The notes under the pieces are model-generated. The model worked only from the letters and a program-made list of their open reading frames with translations. It searched no databases and was not told the origin of the DNA. Positions 55,962-64,000 of a stretch of DNA of 64,000 nucleotides are shown piece after piece. The first letter of the stretch is position 1. Each line of letters starts with the position of its first letter. This stretch comes from PALSA-612 sp963711315. GTDB taxonomy: Bacteria > Actinomycetota > Thermoleophilia > Gaiellales > Gaiellaceae. The DNA lies in contig CAVQDQ010000001.1 in NCBI GenBank assembly GCA_963711315.1, forward strand, positions 301,871-365,870. Direction: 5' to 3'. A program made the translations under genes and the position numbers.

Positions 55962-57038
55962 GTGGACGGGCGTCCGCTGATCGATCTCGACAACGTCGTC
56001 AAGCAGTACGAGACGCCCGCGGGGAGCTTGACCGCGCTCAAGAGCGTGAGCCTCGAGGTCGGCGCGGGGGAGTTCGTCGCCGTGATCGGGAAGTCCGGTA
56101 GCGGGAAGAGCACGCTCGTCAACATGATCACGGGCATCGACCGCCCGTCGAGCGGCGCGGTCTGGATCGACGGGACGGCAGTGCACGACCTGAGCGAGGG
56201 GGCGACGGCGCAGTGGCGGGGACGGTCGGTCGGCGTCGTCTTCCAGTTCTTCCAGTTGCTGCCGACGATCTCGTTGCTCGACAACGTCGTGCTGCCCATG
56301 GAGTTCTGCCGCCTGTGGACGCCGCACGAGCGGCGTACGCGGGCACTCGAGCTGCTCGAGCGCGTCGGTCTGGCCGAGAAGGCGAAGAAGCTGCCCGCCG
56401 CCGTCTCGGGAGGGGAGCAGCAGCGGGTCGCGATCGCCCGGGCGCTGGCGACCGATGCGCCGCTCCTTGTCGCCGACGAGCCGACCGGCAACCTCGACTC
56501 GGGAACGGCGGCGTCCATGATCGACCTCTTCGAGCACCTCGTGGCGAGCGGAAAGACGGTGCTCATCGTGACGCACGACAACGACCTCGCGGCTCGCGCG
56601 ACACGCACGGTGGTCGTCGCGGACGGCACGGTCGTGAACGAGTACGTGCGCCGGGCGCTCGCGACGTTCGACCTCGACCAGCTCGGCGTTGCTTCCGCGC
56701 ACCTACGGCGCGAGTCGTACCCGCCCGGCTCCGTGATCTTCCGCCAGGGGGACGAGGCTGACGCGCTGTACATCATCACGCAGGGCGAGGTGGAGGTCTT
56801 CCTCCATCATCCGGACGGCGCCGAGGTGAACGTCAACAGGCACCGGCGCGGGGAGTACTTCGGCGAGATCGCGCTGCTACGCGGCGGGACGCGGAGGGCG
56901 ACCGTCCGCGCAAGCCCGGAGGGCGCCACCGAGGTGATGGCGCTCGACCGCGAGACCTTCGAGCAGCTCATGAGCGAGTCCGAGCCGGCGCACGAGGAGT
57001 TCCTCCGCGAGATCGACGCGCGGCTCGCGGCCACCTGA
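55962..57038 (+). CDS. LolD/MacB-type ABC ATPase fused to a cyclic-nucleotide-binding domain
   Basis: GTG 55962; 358 residues. Residues 1-225 are a MacB/LolD-class ATPase: Walker A GKSGSGKST, Q-loop VFQFFQLLP, signature AVSGGEQQRVAIARAL, Walker B LLVADEPTGNLDSG and the switch His in VTHD. Residues about 240-355 are a CNB domain: GSVIFRQGDEADALYIITQG and the phosphate-binding cassette GEIALLRGGTRRATVRA with the canonical Glu and Arg. cAMP or cGMP binding is therefore predicted to gate transport. It overlaps the permease by one base. Confidence 0.9.
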   Translation: MDGRPLIDLDNVVKQYETPAGSLTALKSVSLEVGAGEFVAVIGKSGSGKSTLVNMITGIDRPSSGAVWIDGTAVHDLSEGATAQWRGRSVGVVFQFFQLLPTISLLDNVVLPMEFCRLWTPHERRTRALELLERVGLAEKAKKLPAAVSGGEQQRVAIARALATDAPLLVADEPTGNLDSGTAASMIDLFEHLVASGKTVLIVTHDNDLAARATRTVVVADGTVVNEYVRRALATFDLDQLGVASAHLRRESYPPGSVIFRQGDEADALYIITQGEVEVFLHHPDGAEVNVNRHRRGEYFGEIALLRGGTRRATVRASPEGATEVMALDRETFEQLMSESEPAHEEFLREIDARLAAT

Positions 57039-59392
57039 TGGGCTCGGCGCGCGTCCGGAAGATCATCGGCGACCTGCGGTCGAGCCCCGGCCGGACGGTG
57101 CTCGTCATCCTCTCGATCGCCATCGGCGTCGCGGTCGTGGGCATGGTCGCGGGCGCCCGTTCCCTCATGCTGCGCACGCTCGACGCGAGCCGCGACGAAG
57201 GCGCCTTTCCGAGCGCGACGCTCCGCGCGCAGGCACTCCCGCCGGACGCCCTGGAGACGGCACGAAGCGTCCCGGGCGTTGTCGATGCCGAGGCGCGACG
57301 GGTCGTGGGCGCCCGTCTGCTCGAGGACGGGAGCTCCCGCGATCTCGTGCTCTTCGCGCTTCCGCGGTTCGAAGGGCAGCGCATCGGGCGCGTGACGCAG
57401 GGCCGAGGCGACTGGCCTCCGTCGCCTGGGACGATGCTCGTCGAGCGGTCGTCGCTCACGGAGCTCGGCGCCAACGTCGGTGACTCGGTCGATGTGCAGC
57501 TGCCGACCGGTAGCCGAGCGACGGTGCGCGTGTCGGGAACCGCGCACGACGTCAACTTCCCGGCGACGCGGGTGTCGGGAGTGCTCTACGGCTACGTCAC
57601 GGCCGAAACGCTCCGGGGTCTCGGCGACCGCGGCCGTCCGAACGAGTTGCTGCTGCGCGTGCCCGGCGAACGCCGTGACGCAGAGCGCGCGGCAGCAGGC
57701 GTCAGGCGAAAGCTCGAAGCGGACGGAGCAGTCGTCAACGAGACGATCGTTCCAGAGTCAGGCCGGTTCTGGGCCGCCGATCCCGTCGAGGCAATGGTGC
57801 TGCTGCTCACCGTGCTCGCCGTCGTCTGTCTCGTCATGGCCATCTTCCTCGTCGTCAACGTCGTCTCGGCGACCGTCACGCAGCAGCGGCGGCAGATCGG
57901 CGTCATGAAGGCGATCGGCGCCCGGCCGCGGGAGACGGCAAGGCTCTATCTCGCCTCCGCCGGCATCTACGGGCTGGCCGCGTTCGTGCTCGCCGTGCCG
58001 CTGTCGGCGGTGGGTGCGCTGCTCCTCATCGACTACGCAGTCGGGCTGATCAACCTCGACGCGGCTGCCTTCTCGATCCCGCCGTACGTCCTTGCGCTCC
58101 AGGCGGCTGCCGCCATCGCGCTGCCGCTCGCCGCCGCGCTCGTGCCGGCCATGCGCGCGAGCAGGCTCACGGTGCGCCAGGCGATCGCCGGCGGAGGCAA
58201 CGAGGCGAGCCGCGGCTTCCCGGGGTTCCTGGCCGAGCGTGCGCCGCGGGTGCCGGTGGCCGCCCGCCTCGCCCTCACGAATGCCTTGCGACGAAAGGGC
58301 CGCCTCGTGCTGACGGTCGCCGCACTCGCCCTAGGCGGCGCCGTCTTCATCGGTGTCCTGAGCGTGCGCGAGTCGCTGTACCGAACGCTCGACGAGGGAG
58401 CGACGTACGCGGGCTACGACGTCGGCGTCAACTTCGAGCGGCCGTACCCCGGCGCCGCGCTCGAGCGGGCCGCGCTTGGGACGCCGGGAGTGGCCCACGC
58501 CGAGGCCTGGTCGGTGGAGGGCGCGTACCGGGTGCGTCCCGACGGCAGCGAGAGCGAGACGTTCTCCGTCGTCGGCGCGCCCGCCGGATCCGACTTGCTG
58601 CAGCCGCGAATCGTCCGCGGACGCGGGTTACGCCCGGGCGACGGCCGTGCCGTCGTCGTCAACACCGATGTGCTCGAGAGCGAGGAGGGGCTCCGCCCAG
58701 GCGACCGCGTCCGGCTGTCCGTGAACGGTCGCCCGCCGGCCTCGTGGCGCGTCGTCGGCATCGCGCAGCGAATCGTCATCGGCCCCGTCATGTACGCGGA
58801 CGGCGGGGCGCTCGCACGCGCAGCCGGGGAAGAAGGCCTCGCCCGACGGCTCGTGGTCGGCACCGACGGCTCACAGGACGAGGTCGCAGCGGCGCTTACC
58901 GATCGGCTCCAGCGCGAAGGCTTCGCTGTGACGTCGGCCCGGACGAGCGCGGAGCTGAAGAGCCTCGACCGCGAGAACTTCGGGACCATCGCCTCCTTTC
59001 TCATGGTGATGGCCGTGCTGCTGGCAGTTGTGGGCGGGCTCGGGCTTTCCGGGATGCTGAGCATCAACGTGCTCGAGCGTCAGCGCGAGATCGGCGTGCT
59101 GCGAGCCATCGGCGCACGTGACCGCGACGTGACGCGACTCGTGATGGTCGAAGGGCTGGTCGTGGCCGCAGTCGGCACCGCAATCGCGGCACCGCTCGGC
59201 CTGCTCGTCGGCCGCGCCCTGAGCGATGCGGTGGGAGACCTCTTCCTCGGCGCCCCGCTCGCGTACTCGTTCTCGACGGTGGGACTCCTGCTGTGGCTGG
59301 GCCTCGCGCTCGTGATCGCCCTCGCCGCGAGCGCCCTCCCCGCTCGCCGCGCGATGCGGCTGCGGGTACGCGACGTGCTCGCCTACGAATAG
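57038..59392 (+). CDS. FtsX/MacB-like ABC permease (duplicated type)
   Basis: A 784-residue protein starting in the ATPase stop. It has an N-terminal span, a MacB_PCD-type extracytoplasmic domain, a three-helix FtsX block (LLLTVLAVVCLVMAIFLVVN, RQIGVMKAIGARPRE), a second extracytoplasmic domain and a second FtsX block (RQREIGVLRAIGARDRD). This is the 10-span layout of actinobacterial lipoprotein- or peptide-export permeases. With the CNB-fused ATPase it forms one exporter. Substrate unknown. Confidence 0.92.
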   Translation: MGSARVRKIIGDLRSSPGRTVLVILSIAIGVAVVGMVAGARSLMLRTLDASRDEGAFPSATLRAQALPPDALETARSVPGVVDAEARRVVGARLLEDGSSRDLVLFALPRFEGQRIGRVTQGRGDWPPSPGTMLVERSSLTELGANVGDSVDVQLPTGSRATVRVSGTAHDVNFPATRVSGVLYGYVTAETLRGLGDRGRPNELLLRVPGERRDAERAAAGVRRKLEADGAVVNETIVPESGRFWAADPVEAMVLLLTVLAVVCLVMAIFLVVNVVSATVTQQRRQIGVMKAIGARPRETARLYLASAGIYGLAAFVLAVPLSAVGALLLIDYAVGLINLDAAAFSIPPYVLALQAAAAIALPLAAALVPAMRASRLTVRQAIAGGGNEASRGFPGFLAERAPRVPVAARLALTNALRRKGRLVLTVAALALGGAVFIGVLSVRESLYRTLDEGATYAGYDVGVNFERPYPGAALERAALGTPGVAHAEAWSVEGAYRVRPDGSESETFSVVGAPAGSDLLQPRIVRGRGLRPGDGRAVVVNTDVLESEEGLRPGDRVRLSVNGRPPASWRVVGIAQRIVIGPVMYADGGALARAAGEEGLARRLVVGTDGSQDEVAAALTDRLQREGFAVTSARTSAELKSLDRENFGTIASFLMVMAVLLAVVGGLGLSGMLSINVLERQREIGVLRAIGARDRDVTRLVMVEGLVVAAVGTAIAAPLGLLVGRALSDAVGDLFLGAPLAYSFSTVGLLLWLGLALVIALAASALPARRAMRLRVRDVLAYE

Positions 59393-59420
59393 GCCGCTCG
59401 GTCGAGCTTCCAAACAGGCG

Positions 59421-59711
59421 CTAGAGACCGAACTTCACCGGCACCTCGTACATCTTCACGGACGTGCGCCGCATCGGCGAGTCGCCCGGTGGGCTCATCG
59501 CGTTCAGTGCCTCGTCCCCCTTTCGCATGTCCTCTTCGGAGTCGAACAGGGCGATGGCCAGCGCCTCGCCGGCGTCGCGGTCGAGCAGCATGAGGAAGCC
59601 TGTCGCCGGTACCCCTGCTGGAGGCCCGGACGATGCGTCTCTCCGCATTGCCTCGAGCTCCGCATCGAAGCTTGCCGCGTCTCCCTCGAATGTCGCAACG
59701 CGTGCGTACAT
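59421..59711 (-). CDS. Small dimeric alpha/beta-barrel-like protein (96 aa)
   Basis: ATG 59711 has an AAGGAG ribosome site. The product (YARVATFEGDAASFDAELEA, GFLMLLDRDAGEALAIALFD) shows the beta-alpha-beta-beta pattern of ABM-like proteins, with an exposed C-terminal strand KMYEVPVKFGL. Function unknown. A similar-sized ABM-like gene lies at 46762, but the two are not obviously related in sequence. It is a typical member of the chromosomal part of the contig and the last before the mobile-like region. Confidence 0.7.
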   Translation of the reverse strand: MYARVATFEGDAASFDAELEAMRRDASSGPPAGVPATGFLMLLDRDAGEALAIALFDSEEDMRKGDEALNAMSPPGDSPMRRTSVKMYEVPVKFGL

Positions 59712-59996
59712 GGCGTTCTCCTTTTTGTCGACAGTGGAGTCAGGCTAGCGAGGTCTATCGAGCTGTCGCGACCGTCGCATTGGAGCCCTGGTCGTCAGCC
59801 GACGAGGTCCTGGCTTGCCGAGGTCGCGAGCTTGAGGTCGAACTCCAGATTGACTCAAGCGTGCGTGGAGGGCGCGCCGGCCGCAAACGTTGCAGCCGCG
59901 CGCAGTCTAGGAAACCACTGGTCCATCCACTGACCGATTCCCGGCGGTTTGTGGCTCAACCAAGCCGTTTGAGCTTAGGTTGTCTTCAGTGGAGTC
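59712..59996. other. 285-base gap at the border of the mobile-like region
   Basis: No gene is seen. A 10-base direct repeat CAGTGGAGTC occurs at 59732-59741 and 59987-59996, at both edges of the gap. GC content falls across it, marking the change from chromosomal to mobile-like sequence. The repeat is short and may be chance. Confidence 0.35.
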
Positions 59997-60716
59997 GTGT
60001 GCAACAGCAACCCCCAGGCCAAAGAATGGTCTCTGCGGTTTGCTAATGATTTCGTTGATGATTTCTCAACGGCGAAGCATCACCACGGGGATCTGGCGGT
60101 GAAGGCGAAGCTCACCGACAACACGCCCTCCGTCGTTGTAGCAGAGCTCTTCGACCATGGTCGCCCACGAGCACCGCTGACATTGTGGTCGGCGCACGAA
60201 CACACCACCGTCGAACTCACGGTCTCCCCACTTGCAAGTCGCGTTGACTGCCGCTCCATCGTGAGAACCGAGAACGGCGCAGTCCAAGAGGCTGCGTACG
60301 CCGTCGCTGTCTCATGGACGACCCCGAAGTACGGGGGTCAGCGGGCATGGCTGCACTGTTCGGATCCGTCCTGCAACCGGCGTGTGGCTCGACTCTTTCT
60401 CCGCGGCCCGCGGCTCCTCTGCCGCCCGTGTGCCGGCGTGCGCTACCTGAGCCACGCCCGACACGTGCCCCCTCATGCGCGAAGAGTTGAGCGCGCTCAG
60501 TCAATCCGGCAACGGCTTGGCGGGGTCGGCGTCCTCGGAATCCCTCTACCGCCGAGGCCCAAGGGCATGCACCGAGCGACGTATTGGCGGCTTCACGACG
60601 AAGTTGTCGAGATCGAGCGGGCGGAGGATGAGCGCATCAACAGAGCCGTCGTCAATGGTGAGCTCTCGTACTCGGAGGAGCTCGCGCGGGCGTTGAGAAG
60701 AATTACCAAACGATAA
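59997..60716 (+). CDS. Zinc-ribbon protein typical of mobile elements
   Basis: GTG 59997 opens 239 residues. A central zinc ribbon, CSDPSCNRRVARLFL followed by LLCRPCAGVRYLSH, resembles hypothetical proteins carried by plasmids and prophages of soil bacteria (pattern W-x-x-C-P-x-C-x-R-R-V). The N-terminal half is beta-rich; the C-terminal part is basic-helical (RRVERAQSIRQRLGG). Lower GC and different codon use set it apart. Its last codons lie in a long hairpin. Function unknown. Confidence 0.6.
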   Translation: MCNSNPQAKEWSLRFANDFVDDFSTAKHHHGDLAVKAKLTDNTPSVVVAELFDHGRPRAPLTLWSAHEHTTVELTVSPLASRVDCRSIVRTENGAVQEAAYAVAVSWTTPKYGGQRAWLHCSDPSCNRRVARLFLRGPRLLCRPCAGVRYLSHARHVPPHARRVERAQSIRQRLGGVGVLGIPLPPRPKGMHRATYWRLHDEVVEIERAEDERINRAVVNGELSYSEELARALRRITKR

Positions 60717-60752
60717 AGCTAGCCAACTGAATTGGCTGGCTTTATCGTTTGG
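60706..60752. terminator. Long 21-bp hairpin spanning the stop of the zinc-ribbon gene
   Basis: Arms 60706-60726 and 60732-60752 are reverse complements at 20 of 21 positions (the exception is a G-U pair) around a CTGAA loop. It contains the TAA stop at 60714-60716 and ends at the start of the next frame. The AT-rich outer stem suits a strong bidirectional terminator; an element end is also possible. Confidence 0.6.
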
Positions 60753-61117
60753 GAAACGTATATGGTGATCGCATATTACGTCGTCCGATTGCTGCTGGCA
60801 TTCTGCATGAAGTGCCAACTCCCAGCCGACGTCGAAACACGCGCCCTAAGCAGCCGAGTGCTGAGCTCGAGCTTGCTGTAGCGGCTGGGCGGCGTCTCGG
60901 CCTCTCATGGTCTGAGGTTTCAAGACGCAACCGCGTCGCGGAGCATGAGGCCAAGGCTATCTACGCGACCTGGCTCCGCTCGGAGCGGGAGGCCCTTGTG
61001 GGCCGAGACCCGCTCGACTTTGTTCTCGACCAGCTTGCGCGTTACGAAGGAATCCGGGTGAACTGGCCTCGACTGCGCAGGCGGCTGAGAGCGACTCGAC
61101 CCGTGTTAGGGCGCTAA
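60749..61117 (+). CDS. Possible helix-turn-helix protein (122 aa)
   Basis: TTG 60749 opens the frame; GTG 60809 is an internal alternative. The central part, LELAVAAGRRLGLSWSEVSR and RNRVAEHEAKAIYATWL, looks like a helix-turn-helix; the C terminus is Arg-rich. No close family is recognised. It has the same lower-GC style as the preceding gene and is probably part of the same element. The start is uncertain because the hairpin ends there. Confidence 0.45.
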   Translation: MGNVYGDRILRRPIAAGILHEVPTPSRRRNTRPKQPSAELELAVAAGRRLGLSWSEVSRRNRVAEHEAKAIYATWLRSEREALVGRDPLDFVLDQLARYEGIRVNWPRLRRRLRATRPVLGR

Positions 61118-61666
61118 CGGCAGAGATGAACGCGATGTTAAGGCAGTTGGAACTCCGGCTGGGGGCAATCGGTTTCTCCGTTGAGAGGCGCTCACCCGGT
61201 TCTCTGTCCCAGAACGATCGTTCTCGACCAAGGGGAGCGGCCGGTTCGGCACGGGCGCCGAGTGGATGATGGAGGTCGTCGTCTGGCCGTAGACGACAAA
61301 GCGGTCGAGGAGGGCATCGAAGCGCCCTACCAGCGCTCGCCAGGAAGGGCGCCTCGAATCTGCTCCCTGGCGTGGTCGGCCCGTTCCTTCCTGGCGGCAT
61401 CGTCCTTCGCCCGCAGCGTGGACACGCTCGCTGACGCGGTCATCGCCGAGTTTGGCAGTGTCCTCGCAACGCGATGACGATGGTGATCTACCGTGGCCGT
61501 CCGGCGACAACCCGCGAGGGGTGCGCCCGGCCAGCACTTCACACGAAGTAAGCGGCTCGCAGCCGACCTCGTCGCCGAGGGCCAAGGTCGCGCGCGGCAA
61601 GCTCGTTGTCGAGACCGGCGGAGGCAGGGGCGTGAGCACGAATGTCTCCTCGGACTCGTCTACCAA
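61106..61666 (-). CDS. Possible element-encoded protein, frame uncertain
   Basis: A minus-strand frame (start near 61666, coupled to the next gene's stop) reads DESEETFVLTPLPPPVSTTS at its start and FDALLDRFVVYGQTTTSI near the end; the middle reads better in another frame (ALRAKDDAARKERAD-like). The other palindrome arm shows a similar mix, so at least two indels are likely. No family recognised. Confidence 0.3.
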   Translation of the reverse strand: MVDESEETFVLTPLPPPVSTTSLPRATLALGDEVGCEPLTSCEVLAGRTPRGLSPDGHGRSPSSSRCEDTAKLGDDRVSERVHAAGEGRCRQEGTGRPRQGADSRRPSWRALVGRFDALLDRFVVYGQTTTSIIHSAPVPNRPLPLVENDRSGTENRVSASQRRNRLPPAGVPTALTSRSSLPLAP

Positions 61667-61860
61667 GCGGCGACGGTCTCGGCGATCTCGTGCTCGAGAT
61701 CAGCCCACGTCCATTCGCCCGAGGTGAACAGGTCGTGCCATTCGAGCTCATGACGAAGCACCAGGTTCCGCTCCCAGGATTCGAGGGTTCCTATCCAGGT
61801 GACCCACTCTGCTTCCAAGCCATTGTTTGCTCCCAGGGTGTGTGCGAGGGTCATGCTCAT
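61660..61860 (-). CDS. Small element-encoded protein (66 aa), intact copy
   Basis: ATG 61860 follows GGAGGTGAGC. The product begins MSMTLAHTLGANNGLEAEWV and ends with Trp- and Glu-rich text (LEWHDLFTSGEWTWADLEHE). The mirrored copy in the other palindrome arm (near 63308-63490, plus strand) is frameshifted after LAHTLGANNG, which is useful evidence about errors. Function unknown. Confidence 0.5.
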   Translation of the reverse strand: MSMTLAHTLGANNGLEAEWVTWIGTLESWERNLVLRHELEWHDLFTSGEWTWADLEHEIAETVAAW

Positions 61861-61896
61861 CGTGCTCACCTCCGTCTTTCGTGTTGGGTCGGTCGC

Positions 61897-62098
61897 TTAG
61901 CAAAAACTCGATCGGCGGTTTCCGTTGGCCGAGAACTCGAACTTCTCCGCAGCGTTCGATCCGGTGAAGACGACCAGGTCACTGTCTGCTGGCACGTGAT
62001 CCCCCTTGATCGCGATGCGGGATTGGCTTGTCTCGCCGATGGTGGAGACGGCGGACCAGCGTTCGCACCGTGGCGACCCCCCTGTCTTTGCGGCTCAC
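61897..62098 (-). CDS. Small element-encoded protein, one indel
   Basis: Comparing the two palindrome arms gives a consensus product of about 66 residues starting at GTG 62098 (GAGG upstream): SPRCERWS, GETSQSRIAIKGDHVPADSD and FTGSNAAEKFEFSANGNRRS. In this arm a base is missing in the AAGACAGGG stretch and a G-run is shorter than in the other arm. Function unknown. Confidence 0.35.
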
Positions 62099-64000
62099 CT
62101 CCGGGAGGGCAGGCACTCGACTCCAGGGGTAGATGCACTCTGCGGCCCGTGCGGCTGGTGGCTTCGGCAGCCGCAACGGGGCAGTCGGGCCTCGTCCGAC
62201 CTGGCCCGGAGTGCTACGAAACGGCTTCGCGTGCCAACTCGGCGGGAGGCTTGCGCATGCGCTCGAGTCGCTCGTTCAGCCCGTCCCCTCCGGGGCCCTC
62301 GGCAAGCCCCACGAATACAATTAAGGTCATGAGCGCGGGAGCGGTGCGTCGCGTCGTCACCGGCACGATCAACGGCCGTTCCGGCGTTGCCCGAGACAAT
62401 CTCGTTCAAGCCGTCGCTGTCTCGCCGCTTCCCGGATACTCGTGGCACCGTCTCTGGGGTCTCGATGCTCCACCGAGCGACCCTCCGGAGGCGGAACCCG
62501 ACGGCCCCATGGCGCACTTTCCACCACCCGGTGGTCTTCGCTACCACGTGTACACCGTCCCCCCGCAGCACTCCCAAACGTCGCGAACGCTCTCCGCCGA
62601 GGACGAGCGACGTTTGGGAGTGCTGCGGGGGGGACAGTGTACACGTGGTAGCGAAGCCACCGGGTGGTGGAAAGTGCGCCATGGGCGGTCGGGTTCCGCC
62701 TCCGGAGGGTCGCTCGGTGGAGCGTCAGACCCAAGGTGCACGCGTATCTGGGAAGCGGCGAGACCGTGGCCCCTTTGAACAATCTGCTCGGGCAACGCCG
62801 GAACGGCCGTTGATCGTGCCGGTGACGACGCGACGCACCGCTCCCGCGCTCATGACCTTAATTGTATTCGTGGGGCTGGAGCACTCGGCGACTCGAGGCG
62901 CGTGCGCAAGCCTCCCGCCGAGTTGGCACGCGAAGCCGTTTCGTAGCACTCCGGGCCGGTCGGACGAGGCCCGACTGCCCCGTTGCGGCTGCGAAGCCAC
63001 CAGAAACGGGCCGCAGAGTGCATCGACCCCTAGAAGTCAAGTGCCTACCCTCCCGGAGGTGAGCCGCAAAGAGCAGGGGGGGTCGCCACGGTGCGAACGC
63101 TGGTCCCGGGGCACCATCGGCGAGACAAGCCAATCCCGCATCGCGATCAAGGGGGATCACGTGCCAGCAGACAGCGCTCTGGTGGCCTTTCACCGGATCG
63201 AACGCTGCGGAGAAGTTCGAGTTCTGCGCCAACGGAAACCGCCGATCGAGTTTTTGCTAACGAGACCGACCCAACACGAAAGACGGAGGTGAGCACGATG
63301 GGCGTGACCCTCGCACACACCCTGGGAGCAAACAATGGCTTTTGGAAGGGAGTGGAACCTGGATAGGAACCCTAGAAATCCTGGGAGCGGAACCTGGTGC
63401 TTCGTCATGAGCTCAAATGGCACGACCTGTCACCTCGGGCGAATGGACGTGGGCTGATCTCGAGCACGAGATCACCAAGACCGTCGCCGCTTGGTGAGAA
63501 CAAGCTCCAGAGGAGACAGTTGGTGAGGACGCCCCCTGCTCCCGCCGGTCTCGACAACGAGCTTGCCGCGCGCGACCTTTGGGCCTCGGCGACGAGGTCG
63601 GCTGCGAGCCGCTTACTTCGTGTGAAGTGCTGGCCGGGCGCGCCCCTCGCGGGTTGTCGCCGGACGGCCACGGTGCATCACCATCGTCATCGCGTTGCGA
63701 GGAGCACTGCCAAACTCGGCGAGGGGGGGGAGCAAGCACTGTCCACGCTGCGGGCGAAGGACGATGCCGCCAGGAAGGAACGGGCCGACGGCCAGGGAGC
63801 AGATTCGAGGCGCCCTTCCTGGCAAGCGCTGGTTGGGCGCTTCGATGCCCTCTCCCTCGACCGCTTTGTCACTGTACGGCCAGACGACGACCTCCGTCAT
63901 CCACTCGGCGCCCGTGCGAAGCCGCAGCTCCCCTTGGTCGAGAACGATCGTTCTGGACTGAGAACCGGGTGAGCGCCTCTCAACGGAGAAACCGATTGCC

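Larger units (their letters stand above)
61165..64000. repeat. Giant imperfect palindrome (about 1.4-kb arms, 24-base centre)
   Basis: The sequence from 62608 to the window end is the reverse complement of 62583 back to about 61165, around a 24-base centre at 62584-62607. The match is long but broken by many single-base substitutions and indels, including homopolymers of different length (a 6-G run against 7 G near 62077/63070). The last 30 bases of the window mirror 61165-61195. Most likely a fold-back (self-chimeric) long read kept at a contig end; a real inverted duplication or a hairpin-ended linear replicon are alternatives. Frames in the right arm are mostly broken copies of those in the left. 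Confidence 0.85.

Noticed and set aside
59732..59996. Attachment-site repeats (CAGTGGAGTC twice)
   Set aside because: Only 10 bases, no integrase gene in view, and one copy adjoins a start codon; chance is likely.
62214..62330. 38-codon minus-strand frame beginning MTLIVFVGLAEG
   Set aside because: Reads fairly well but has no ribosome site and lies in the error-prone palindrome; not strong enough to list as a gene.
61165..64000. CRISPR or tandem repeat array in the 3' region
   Set aside because: The repetition is one mirror-image copy around a single centre; there are no regularly spaced direct repeats.
62608..64000. Independent genes in the right palindrome arm
   Set aside because: They are mirrored, mostly frameshifted copies of left-arm frames, so listing them would double-count.

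Overview
The window is very GC-rich DNA from a single chromosome-like contig, densely packed with genes whose stops and starts often overlap by 1-4 bases, and with many GTG starts and a few TTG starts. The gene set suggests an actinobacterium, probably a Thermoleophilia/Gaiella-like lineage seen as an environmental or metagenome assembly: a rod-shape cluster, an RNase E/G followed by L21-L27-Obg-NadD-RsfS, a separate 2-oxoglutarate dehydrogenase E1, multi-domain LuxR/AAA regulators and many class III cyclases. The lineage is an inference from gene content; no rRNA is present.

Layout. 1-6052: end of maf, then mreB-mreC-mreD-PBP2-rodA for lateral wall growth. 6063-13640: RNase E/G and the ribosome-assembly/NAD cluster rplU-rpmA-obgE-nadD-rsfS. 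13674-14177: a PD-(D/E)XK endonuclease-like gene whose reading frame runs through an intact tRNA-Ala(GGC). 14252-20065: pgl, thiI, a two-component system, a polysaccharide deacetylase and a zinc-ribbon methyltransferase. 20080-22963: argH-argG-argR (minus) divergent from hydantoinase/oxoprolinase genes hyuA-hyuB, with an ARG-box-like repeat between them. 26220-34261: MMPL exporter, small membrane proteins, 2-oxoglutarate dehydrogenase E1, YdcF, sulfotransferase, DUF2237. 34265-39205: a solute-binding protein and a divergent sulfur module (DsrE-like, TusE/DsrC-like, SQR-like flavoprotein, ArsR regulator, thioredoxin-fold protein, DUF302-OsmC). 39207-46619: VOC proteins, two MDR dehydrogenases, a TetR regulator with a clear operator/promoter, and a three-subunit molybdenum hydroxylase that is riddled with frameshifts.

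46762-59392 is accessory in character: a vapBC toxin-antitoxin pair, a DUF5939-cyclase, a BNR-repeat protein, a ferredoxin-cyclase fusion next to an AAA/TPR/LuxR regulator, a membrane-anchored protein, and a MacB-like exporter whose ATPase carries a C-terminal cyclic-nucleotide-binding domain. Two cyclases and a cyclic-nucleotide-sensing transporter within about 11 kb make a candidate signalling-export system. 59997-61117 holds two mobile-element-like genes of lower GC, and 61165-64000 is one giant imperfect palindrome that is probably a long-read fold-back artefact at a contig end.

Sequence quality matters here. At least ten genes are broken by single-base indels, most of them one extra base, and in each case undoing the indel restores a normal family member. 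Even essential-type genes (PBP2) are affected. I therefore read most of the 'pseudogenes' as residual consensus errors, with the molybdenum hydroxylase locus (43600-46600) the worst patch.
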